Part shown: positions 33,938 to 41,451 of the stretch, piece by piece
How the letters are laid out: each line of letters begins with the position of its first letter
Position numbering within the stretch: the first letter of the stretch is position 1
NCBI RefSeq assembly: GCF_004349065.1
Contig: NZ_SMKZ01000043.1
Coordinates: 1 to 58,226, forward strand
Length of the DNA: 58,226 bases
Source of the DNA: Jiangella asiatica
GTDB lineage: Bacteria; Actinomycetota; Actinomycetes; Jiangellales; Jiangellaceae
Direction: 5' to 3'
Notes under the pieces: model-generated
Database searches by the model: none
Seen by the model: only the letters and a program-made list of their open reading frames with translations
Told to the model about the DNA's origin: nothing
Program-made: the position numbers and the translations under genes

Positions 33938-36019
33938 ATGCAGCGTGGCATCTACTTCGACGGGTGGTATCGCGGGCATCACTGTTATCACCCGAGCCTC
34001 CCGCAGCGGCGGCTGTCACAGGTGCGTGACCTCGAGCGCTACCGCGCGACCATGCTGGTCTGGTCCGCGATGGGCGGCGGTTCGATCTCGCTGCCGTACC
34101 TCGAGCAGGAGATCGACGGGCCGGTGTCGCCGCGCGACCGGTTCTACGGCGGCCTGACCGACCGCGAGTTCATCGCCGAGTGTGGCCAGCGCGGCATCGA
34201 CGTCTACGGGATCGTCTTCGAGGCGCAAGGCTGGGAGTTCGGCGTCGAGTTGAACGAGGACGAGACGGAGATCCTGGCTTTCAACGAGCTGCGCGGCACC
34301 GGCCGGCGCGCCACCCTCGGGCTGCGTGAGTTCACCCAGAACCGCTACCCCGGGCTGTGGCGGCCGTTCGAGGACTACTTCCCCGAGGGCCTGGTCAACA
34401 GCGCCGGCGAGAAAGTCACCGACCTCATCGAGGAGTGCGTCGCCCGCGGTCTGGACGGCACGCCGTACCACGCACGCTGGGTCGAGTCGCCGGATGCGGA
34501 CCAGGAGTGCTTCTACATGGACCGGAACAACCCGGTCTGGCGCGAGTACCTCAAAGCGATCATCCGGCTGCAGATCGACTCCGGTGTCCACGGCGTGCAG
34601 CTGGACGAGACGTCGACGCCGCTGGGCACCATGCAGTACGGCGCCTGTTTCACCCGTGACTGCGTCCTCGGGTTCCGCGAGCATCTGAAGTCCCTCGACG
34701 CAGACGCCCTGGCCCAGGCGACCGGCGGCGAGCACCTGGACCTGCAGACGTTCGACTATGCCGAGTACCTGCGCGCCCTCGGCGCGGACCCGCTGGTCAC
34801 CAAGGCCGACACCCCGCTGTTCCTGGCCTACTTCGACTACATGCGCAAGTCGGTCAACGAGACGTTCAACGAGCTGGCCGACTACGCCCGCGAGTACGCG
34901 CGGTCGCAGGGCCGCACCGTCAAGGTCAGCGGCAACATCTACAACATGTTCCCGTACTTCAACGGGATCATCGATCACGTCGACGTCGTCATCAGCGAGA
35001 CCCGCAACCTCACCTACAGGCAGCCCGAGTGGTACCGCAACTCCCTCGGTATGGCGCTCGGCCGCGAGTTGGTCGTCGTCGAGAACCCGTACGGCGGCGT
35101 CATCCAAAAGCTGGTCCGCGACCTCGACGAGGGTCACGGCCACGACGCCGCCCGGCTGCTGGCCTACGAGGCCGCGGCCATGGGCGCCAACATGACACTG
35201 CCCTACGGCGCGTGGATGGGCTCGATCGTCCAGGACAGCTTCTCGCTGCCGGACCGGCTCGCCACGGAGATCCAGTCCTACCTGGAGGAGATCGACGCCG
35301 TCACGTCGCAGCACTCCACCAACCCGATCGGCGTGCTGTACGACATCGCGGCCAACTGCGAGATCGCTCTGCGCCGCGAGATCTTCGCCGACAACCGCTT
35401 CAACATGACCGAGGACCCGGTCGCGGCGCCGTACTGGGAGCTGCTGCGCACGCTGTCCGAGCGGCGGCTGTGCTACGACGCGGTCCCGGCCAACGACAGC
35501 CTCGTGCCGGCCTGGAGGTTCACGGTCGCGGACCTGCGGCGCTACCGCGCGCTCGCCTTGGCCGGCTGCACCGCCCTGGAGCCGTGGGCGCACGGCGTCC
35601 TCGACGAGTACGTCGCCGCCGGCGGCCATGTGGTCGTCGTCGGGACCTCGAACTGGACCTCTGCGGCGCCCGGCGTCGCGCACGTGGACACGCCGGCGGC
35701 GGCCGCCGAGCTGCTCCGGCAGTACCAGCCGTTCACGGTCTCGACCGCCTTCTCGGTCGGGGTCAACACGCACCGGGTCGACGACGGCAGCCTCGTCCTC
35801 CACCTGGTCAACTACGAGCTCGACGAGGCGGTCGCCGAGCTGCGCCCCATCCGGGACCTGGAGGTGGAGCTCACCTCGCCGGCCGGCGAGGTGAGTTTCC
35901 GCTCCCCCGGCACGCCCGTCATCCGGCTGTGGCCGCAGCGCCTCGACGGCGACCGTGTCCGCGTCGTCCTGCCGGAGATCACCAGCCACGCGGTGCTGCA
36001 GGCCACTCTGGGCGCCTGA
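33938..36019 (+). CDS. Large glycoside-hydrolase-like TIM-barrel protein
   Basis: A 693-residue protein without a signal peptide. The N-terminal half reads as a TIM barrel, with YFDGWYRGHH at the start, IDSGVHGVQLDETSTPLG near 215 (acidic residues at a strand end, as in GH42-like and hypothetical GHL families) and SETRNLTYRQPEW near 353. The C-terminal third has RYRALALAGCTALE...DEYVAAGGHVVVVG, like the beta-galactosidase trimerization domain, then a beta domain with LVLHLVNYELDEAV and IRDLEVELTSPAG. The closest family I can offer is GH42/GHL-type. The start at 33938 lies after operator copy 2 and has GAAGGGAA upstream. It leads the operon. Confidence 0.72.
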   Translation: MQRGIYFDGWYRGHHCYHPSLPQRRLSQVRDLERYRATMLVWSAMGGGSISLPYLEQEIDGPVSPRDRFYGGLTDREFIAECGQRGIDVYGIVFEAQGWEFGVELNEDETEILAFNELRGTGRRATLGLREFTQNRYPGLWRPFEDYFPEGLVNSAGEKVTDLIEECVARGLDGTPYHARWVESPDADQECFYMDRNNPVWREYLKAIIRLQIDSGVHGVQLDETSTPLGTMQYGACFTRDCVLGFREHLKSLDADALAQATGGEHLDLQTFDYAEYLRALGADPLVTKADTPLFLAYFDYMRKSVNETFNELADYAREYARSQGRTVKVSGNIYNMFPYFNGIIDHVDVVISETRNLTYRQPEWYRNSLGMALGRELVVVENPYGGVIQKLVRDLDEGHGHDAARLLAYEAAAMGANMTLPYGAWMGSIVQDSFSLPDRLATEIQSYLEEIDAVTSQHSTNPIGVLYDIAANCEIALRREIFADNRFNMTEDPVAAPYWELLRTLSERRLCYDAVPANDSLVPAWRFTVADLRRYRALALAGCTALEPWAHGVLDEYVAAGGHVVVVGTSNWTSAAPGVAHVDTPAAAAELLRQYQPFTVSTAFSVGVNTHRVDDGSLVLHLVNYELDEAVAELRPIRDLEVELTSPAGEVSFRSPGTPVIRLWPQRLDGDRVRVVLPEITSHAVLQATLGA

Positions 36020-36050
36020 GCGCACCCCGACCAATGGAGGTCACAGAATC

Positions 36051-37340
36051 ATGAGCGTTCTCCCTCATCACCGACGGCACCTGGCCGTCGGTGCCGCCCT
36101 CACGGCCCTCGTCCTAACCGGTTGCGGCGCGCTCGGCGGCGCCAGCGACTCCGCCTCGAGCGGCGAGCTGTCCATGTGGACGGAGTGGTCCGGCGGCTAC
36201 CAGGCGTCGGCCGACGCACTGTTCGCCGAGTTCGAGGAGAAGAACCCGGACATCGCCGTGGCACACCGGGCGATCGGCAACGAGGACTTTTTCACCGCGG
36301 TGCGCACCGGGCTGTCCGGCAACACACCGCCCGACGTCATCCAGTTCGAGGGCTACCAGCAGACCCGCGACTTCGCCGGAGCCGGCCAGCTGCTCGACGT
36401 CACGGACATCTGGGAAGACGTCAAGGACCAGTACCTGCTCTCGGACAGCCTGGTCTCCGCCTGCGAGGTGGACGGCAAGGTCTACTGCCTGCCGTGGAGC
36501 CTCTCCACCGTCAACCAGGTCTTCTACGACCCCACGTTGCTGGAGCAGGCCGGAGTCGAACCCCCCACGACCATGGAGGAGCTCGTCGCCGCCGGCGAGA
36601 CGCTGAAGGACGCCGGGATCACTCCGATCGCGCTCGGCGCCAAGGACGGCTGGCCCGCCAACCACTGGTTCAACGTCTTCGTCGGCCACCGCTGCGGCTA
36701 CGACGTCGTCTACCAGGCGATCAACCAGGATGGCGCGGCGTGGACCGACGACTGCTTCGTCCAGGCCGCCACGGACCTGGAGAACCTGGCGAGCCAGGGG
36801 ATGTTCAACGAAGGAGTCGCCAGCTCCGACTACGACGCCATGACGGCGCTGTTCCTCTCCGGCCGCACGGCGATGATGAACACCGGCCAGTGGTTCGTCA
36901 GCTCCTGGACCGACTCCCCGCCGCCGTTCGACGTCGGCATCGTCCCGTTTCCGGCGTGGTCCGACGCGGCGTTCCCGAACGTCATCCAAGGCACCGTCGG
37001 CCACACCATCGGGATCTCCTCGCAGACCGACCACGAGGAGGACGCCAAGGCGCTGCTGCGCTACTTCACCACCCCCGAGGCCGGCCGGATCTGGGCCGAG
37101 GGCGGCAACCTGTCGCCGATCGACGGGGTCACCGATCAGTACGGCACCGACGCGATCAAGCAGGTCTTCGAGGCCTTCACCTCGGCCGAGGCGTTCCTGC
37201 CCTTCCTGGAGAACGAGCTGCCGCCGGCGGTCGGCGAGGACGCGCTGTACAACGGCGCCGCCGCCGTCGCGGCCGGGAACCTGACCGGTCAGGAGTGGAT
37301 GCAGCAGGTCCAGGCAGCGGCCGAAGCGGCCGCCGGCTAG
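36051..37340 (+). CDS. ABC sugar-binding lipoprotein (family 1)
   Basis: A 429-residue extracellular receptor. The signal peptide ends in lipobox VLTGC (Cys25), then a Ser/Gly linker and SMWTEWSGGYQASADALFAEFEEKNPDI, a typical family 1 opening. CLPWSLSTVNQVFYD and GRTAMMNTGQW are also typical of oligosaccharide receptors. TGGAGG lies 13 bp ahead of the ATG. It follows the glycosidase-like gene by 31 bp and precedes the permeases. It probably binds the substrate or product of that enzyme. Confidence 0.93.
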   Translation: MSVLPHHRRHLAVGAALTALVLTGCGALGGASDSASSGELSMWTEWSGGYQASADALFAEFEEKNPDIAVAHRAIGNEDFFTAVRTGLSGNTPPDVIQFEGYQQTRDFAGAGQLLDVTDIWEDVKDQYLLSDSLVSACEVDGKVYCLPWSLSTVNQVFYDPTLLEQAGVEPPTTMEELVAAGETLKDAGITPIALGAKDGWPANHWFNVFVGHRCGYDVVYQAINQDGAAWTDDCFVQAATDLENLASQGMFNEGVASSDYDAMTALFLSGRTAMMNTGQWFVSSWTDSPPPFDVGIVPFPAWSDAAFPNVIQGTVGHTIGISSQTDHEEDAKALLRYFTTPEAGRIWAEGGNLSPIDGVTDQYGTDAIKQVFEAFTSAEAFLPFLENELPPAVGEDALYNGAAAVAAGNLTGQEWMQQVQAAAEAAAG

Positions 37341-37393
37341 TCGACTCGACGCGGAAGCGCCACAGCGCGCTCCCGGCACGAAGGGCTCCTCGC

Positions 37394-38341
37394 ATGACCA
37401 CACACATCGACGTGCAGCCGGGCATCGCGCTCCAGCGTCCGGGCGCACGGCGTCCACCCCAGCGCCGCGACGGCCGCCTCGCCCTGGTCTTCCTCGCCCC
37501 GGCGCTCTTCTTCTACATCGGGTTTTTGATCATCCCGCTGATCGGCACGCTCTTCCTCAGCTTCACCGACTGGGAGGGCTTCACGTTCGACCAGCTCCGG
37601 ATGACGGGCCTGGACAACTACCGGCAGATGGCCGGCGACGACGTCTTCTGGGCCGCGGTACGCCACAACCTGATCCTGGTCGTGGCCGCCGCCGTGCTGA
37701 AGACGGTGATCGCGCTCGCCCTGGCGATCATCCTGGACAACAACGTGCGCTTCGCGAGGTTCTTCCAGACCGTCTACCTGATGCCGGCGGTGGTCAGCCT
37801 GGTGGTCACTGGCGTGGTGTTCTCGCTGGCGCTGAGCCCCACCCTGGGATTCGTCAACCCACTTCTCGACGCGATCGGCCTGAGCAGCCTGACCGGCGAC
37901 TGGCTCGGTGACACCGGCCGGGCCCTCCCGACGATCGTCGTGGTCGAGGTGTGGCACACGTTCGGCCTGCACATGACCATCCTGATCGCCAGTCTGGCCG
38001 GCATCCCCGGCGAGCTGCGCGAGTCGGCCCGGGTCGACGGAGCCACGACGTGGCAGGAGTACCGCCACATCGTCATCCCGATGCTGCGCCCCGCCATCGG
38101 CGTCGTGTTCCTGCTGGCCGGCATCGAGAGCTTCAAGATCTTCGCGACGATCTACGTGATGACCCGCGGCGGACCGTCGCACGCGACCGAAGTGCTGTCG
38201 ACCTGGGGCTTCTTCCAGGCCTTCTCGGCGAACAACGTCGGCTACGGCAGCGCGATCATGGTCGTGCTCCTGCTGCTCACGTTCGCGCTGTCGGTGCTGC
38301 AGGTCCGTTCGAACCGGAGGGCCCAGAATGACCTCGCCTAG
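37394..38341 (+). CDS. ABC sugar permease, MalF type
   Basis: A 315-residue membrane protein with six predicted spans. LDNYRQM near 75, and ESARVDGATTWQEYRHIVIPMLRP near 212 as the ATPase-contact loop. ATG 37394 is chosen because the frame remains open far upstream but there overlaps the binding-protein gene; the permease similarity starts near RRDGRLALVFLAP. It overlaps the next permease by 14 bp. No ATPase is encoded in the operon. Confidence 0.93.
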   Translation: MTTHIDVQPGIALQRPGARRPPQRRDGRLALVFLAPALFFYIGFLIIPLIGTLFLSFTDWEGFTFDQLRMTGLDNYRQMAGDDVFWAAVRHNLILVVAAAVLKTVIALALAIILDNNVRFARFFQTVYLMPAVVSLVVTGVVFSLALSPTLGFVNPLLDAIGLSSLTGDWLGDTGRALPTIVVVEVWHTFGLHMTILIASLAGIPGELRESARVDGATTWQEYRHIVIPMLRPAIGVVFLLAGIESFKIFATIYVMTRGGPSHATEVLSTWGFFQAFSANNVGYGSAIMVVLLLLTFALSVLQVRSNRRAQNDLA

Positions 38342-39197
38342 CCCGGCACCGACGAGCACGCCCACCGCACGCGGCTCCCGCCGCGCGGCCGGCCGGGTCG
38401 GAGGCGTCGTGACGTACGCGGTCCTGGCCCTGGTCGCCTTGACGACCATCTTCCCGGTGCTGTGGATGCTCTACAGCTCGATCAAGCCGACCCAGGACAT
38501 CCTGCGCGACGTGTTCGCCCCGCCGACCACGCTCTACTTCGGCAACTTCGACGCGGTGCTGCAGGACATGCTCATCTGGGTCAAGAACAGCGTCCTGGTG
38601 ACGGGAATCTCGCTCGCGATCATCCTGGTGGTCTCGGCGCTGGCCGCGTACGCGTTCTCGCAGCTGCGGTTCCGTGGCCGGGAGCTGTTGTTCGTGTTCA
38701 TGCTGGTCGGGCTGATGGTGCCGGCGCACGCGCTCGTGGTGGCCGGCTTCAAGTGGATCAGCGTGCTCGGCATCGGCGGTATCCTGGCGCTGATCCTGAC
38801 CTACGGCGGCTGGTCGTCGTTCGGCATCCTGGTGATGAGGAGCTTCTTCGACGCCGTCCCCAAGGAGATCATCGAGGCAGCCCGCATGGACGGCGCCAGC
38901 CACTGGAAGATCCTGACGAGAGTGCTGCTGCCGCTGGCGCGGCCGGGCATCGCGACCGTCACGATCTTCACGTTCCTGTGGGTATGGAACGACTTCGTGT
39001 ATCCACTGGTCTACCTCCAGCGAACCGAGGACCTCACCGTGCCCATCGGTATCCTGTCGTTCCAGAGCCGGCAGGGTGTGCAATGGGGACCGCAGATGGC
39101 GACCCTCGCGATTGCTACGATCATCCCTCTTGTCGCGTACCTGATCGCTCGGAGACAGTTCGTTCGCGGCATCATGCAGGGCGCCGTCAAGGGCTAG
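38328..39197 (+). CDS. ABC sugar permease, MalG type
   Basis: A 289-residue membrane protein with six predicted spans and the loop EAARMDGASHWKILTRVLLPLARPG near 185. It forms the channel with the preceding permease. It ends directly before the GTG of the LacI gene, so the regulator is cotranscribed and coupled. Confidence 0.94.
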   Translation: MTSPSPAPTSTPTARGSRRAAGRVGGVVTYAVLALVALTTIFPVLWMLYSSIKPTQDILRDVFAPPTTLYFGNFDAVLQDMLIWVKNSVLVTGISLAIILVVSALAAYAFSQLRFRGRELLFVFMLVGLMVPAHALVVAGFKWISVLGIGGILALILTYGGWSSFGILVMRSFFDAVPKEIIEAARMDGASHWKILTRVLLPLARPGIATVTIFTFLWVWNDFVYPLVYLQRTEDLTVPIGILSFQSRQGVQWGPQMATLAIATIIPLVAYLIARRQFVRGIMQGAVKG

Positions 39198-40295
39198 GTG
39201 CAGAGGATGGCGTCGACGAACCCAGATGACCGGACCGCGGGCAAGCCGGCAGGGACCCGCAGGCCGCCCACCATCCGCGACATCGCGCGGCTCGCGGACG
39301 TGTCCAAGTCGGCGGTGGCCCGGGCGCTCAACGGCGACGGCTACGTCAGCCCGGAACTGCGCGACCGCGTGCTCGAGGCGGCCCGCGCACTCGGCTACAA
39401 GCCGAACGTCATGGGCCGCAACCTGCGGCTGCAGCGCACTCATGCGATCGGGCTGATCATCGCCGACATCACGAACCCGTTCTACTCGTTCGTGGCCGAC
39501 GGCGTGCTGGAGGTCGCGCGCGAGTCCGGCTACCGTGTCGTGGTCCTGGCCAGCGACGAGGACCCGGCACTGGAGCGGCAGTGCCTCGACCTGCTGATGG
39601 AGTCGCGGGCCGACGGCATCGTCGCGGTGCCCACCGGCGCGAACACCCGGGCCTGGCAGCAAGTAGCCGATGTCGGAGCGAAGGTCGTGCTCATCGACCG
39701 CGACGTCCCCGGGCTCGACGACGTCGACATCGTCCGCGTCGACAACGTCGACGGCGCCCGGACCGCCGTGCGGCACCTGGTCGAGCTCGGCCACACCCGC
39801 ATCGCAACGCTGGTCGGCCCGACGCAGATCAGCACCGCCCGCGAGCGGCTCGAGGGCTACCGGCTCGCGCTGCACGACGCCGGCATCGCCTACGACCCGC
39901 GGCTGGTCGTCTCGAACTCGTACAAGCGCGAGCACGGAACCGAAGCCGCCCTCGAACTTCTCCGGCAACCCGACCCGCCAACCGCGATCCTGGCGACCAA
40001 CAACCTGCTCGGCGAGGCCACGCTGCTCGCCGCCGACCAGCTGGGGCTGGCGATCCCGCAGGACATCTCCGTCGTCATGTTCGACGACGTGCCCTGGGCC
40101 GAGCTCACCCGGCCCAAGCTGACGACGGTGTCGCAGCCGACACGCCAGATAGGCCGGCTGGCCTGTCGCCAACTGGTCGAGCAGATCGAGGCAGCCCGGA
40201 CCGGCGTCCCCGCTGCCGGCCCGGCCGACCACGACACCGCGCTACCGACCGAGCTGCTGGTCCGCGACAGCACCGCCCCACCGAGCCCACGGTAG
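39198..40295 (+). CDS. LacI-family regulator of the glycosidase operon
   Basis: A 365-residue LacI protein. After a polar leader of about 25 residues comes the helix-turn-helix TIRDIARLADVSKSAVARALNGDG, then the hinge and the effector domain starting GLIIADITNPFYSF. GTG 39198 abuts the permease stop and has AAGGG upstream; ATG 39207 is an alternative. It is cotranscribed with the genes it presumably controls through the paired GGACCGGTCC sites, giving autoregulation. The effector is probably the sugar released by the glycosidase-like enzyme. Confidence 0.93.
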   Translation: MQRMASTNPDDRTAGKPAGTRRPPTIRDIARLADVSKSAVARALNGDGYVSPELRDRVLEAARALGYKPNVMGRNLRLQRTHAIGLIIADITNPFYSFVADGVLEVARESGYRVVVLASDEDPALERQCLDLLMESRADGIVAVPTGANTRAWQQVADVGAKVVLIDRDVPGLDDVDIVRVDNVDGARTAVRHLVELGHTRIATLVGPTQISTARERLEGYRLALHDAGIAYDPRLVVSNSYKREHGTEAALELLRQPDPPTAILATNNLLGEATLLAADQLGLAIPQDISVVMFDDVPWAELTRPKLTTVSQPTRQIGRLACRQLVEQIEAARTGVPAAGPADHDTALPTELLVRDSTAPPSPR

Positions 40296-40337
40296 CCGCC
40301 GCTCCCGCCTGCCCTACGAGACACGATTGAGAGTGAC

Positions 40338-41015
40338 GTGAAGCGATCCGACGTCGACGCCGCCATAGACGGTGCCCGCAGTCTCGCCGCCAACTCGGGC
40401 ATCGCTCTGCCCGGCTTCACCGCCTGGAGCCGGGACGAGTGGCACGCGAACGCTTCCCGGGCCCGATCGGCGCTCGAGCGCGGCCTGGGCTGGGACGTCA
40501 CCGACTTCGGTCGCGGCGACTTCGACCGCGTCGGCCTGGTGCTGTGCACACTGCGCAACGGCACGCTCGCCGATCGCGACCGCGCCGTCGGGCAGACGTA
40601 CGCCGAGAAGTTCCTGGTCGCCCAGGACGGCCAGGAGACGCCCATGCACCTGCACCGCCGCAAGACCGAGGACATCATCAACCGCGGCGGCGCGGCGCTG
40701 GTCGTCGAGCTGCGGCCCGAGCAGGGCGACACCGACGCCGTCGTGACCCTGGTCGACGGGTTCGAGCGGTCGGTCCGCGCGGGCGAGCCGGTACGGCTGG
40801 ATCCAGGACAGAGCATCCAGGTGCGGGCCGGCGTCTACCACCGATTCTGGGCCGACGGCGGCGTGGTGCTGGCCGGCGAGGTCTCATCGGTCAACGACGA
40901 CGTTCACGACAACCTCTTCCTCGACCCGTCGCCGCGCTACCCCACGCTGGACGAGGACGCGCCCGCCAGGTACCTGCTGGTCAGCGAGTACCCAGCGGTC
41001 CTGATGGCAAGCTGA
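40338..41015 (+). CDS. D-lyxose isomerase-like cupin
   Basis: A 225-residue cupin of the D-lyxose/D-mannose isomerase family. Metal ligands H104, H106, E111 (PMHLHRRKTEDIINRGG) and H168 (GVYHRF) match those of known D-lyxose isomerases (two His, one Glu and a later His). The enzyme interconverts an aldose such as D-lyxose or D-mannose with the ketose. It starts with GTG after GAGAG, 42 bp past the regulator, and closes the operon. It implies that the imported glycoside yields mannose, lyxose or a similar sugar. Confidence 0.88.
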   Translation: MKRSDVDAAIDGARSLAANSGIALPGFTAWSRDEWHANASRARSALERGLGWDVTDFGRGDFDRVGLVLCTLRNGTLADRDRAVGQTYAEKFLVAQDGQETPMHLHRRKTEDIINRGGAALVVELRPEQGDTDAVVTLVDGFERSVRAGEPVRLDPGQSIQVRAGVYHRFWADGGVVLAGEVSSVNDDVHDNLFLDPSPRYPTLDEDAPARYLLVSEYPAVLMAS

Positions 41016-41451
41016 GCGGCTCTAGCCCACTGAACGGTCCTGGCGCCTGCGCTGTCATCGCCCATCGCGTCCAGCAGATTCGCGCGTCGGCGAGGTCGGC
41101 GATGGCCCGGCGCCGATCGCGCGCGTTCAGCCGTTCGCCTGCGTTCAGCCGATCGGTCATCCCCACCTCGCTCGCGACGGGCTCGGCCCTGATCGTCCAT
41201 GGCGACGATGCGGTCGTGGCCGCCGCGTCCGGCCAGGAGAACGCGGTCTCGGCGGACGGGCAGCGGGCCCAGCGCGTCGATGCCGTCGGCCTGGCAGCGA
41301 TCGACCGCCGGTAATCTCCTCGGCCTCTTCGCCGCGCCGCCCGACCAGTCCGTTCCACCAGCGCGTCGTCGATGCGCTCGATGGCGCGACCAACCTCCTC
41401 GCCGGGGCCGGCTTCGACGCCACGATCACGTGGCACACGTTCGGGTCACGG
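41016..41451. other. Gene debris between convergent units
   Basis: No intact gene is visible. One forward frame near 41360-41440 reads VVDALDGATNLLAGAGFDATITWHTFG, which looks like real protein sequence without an upstream gene. Minus-strand fragments near 41050-41150 read NARDRRRAIADLADA, followed in another frame by LLDAMGDDSAGA. The repeated GCGTTCAGCCG near 41127-41151 also suggests decay. No clear terminator hairpin was found. Confidence 0.45.

Noticed and set aside
33556-34029. Forward frame of 157 codons in the operator region
   Set aside because: It spans both operator repeats and the start of the glycosidase-like gene in another frame, and has no family resemblance.
34016-36034. Minus-strand open frame of 672 codons opposite the glycosidase-like gene
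   Set aside because: Val/Asp/Arg-rich antisense composition, no motif and no start signal.
36122-38341. Apparent fusion of a binding protein and a permease in one frame
   Set aside because: The first 424 codons are an off-frame reading of the lipoprotein gene; the real permease starts at 37394.
38277-40232. Minus-strand open frame of 651 codons opposite MalG and LacI
   Set aside because: Same antisense artefact; both opposite genes have clear domain signatures.
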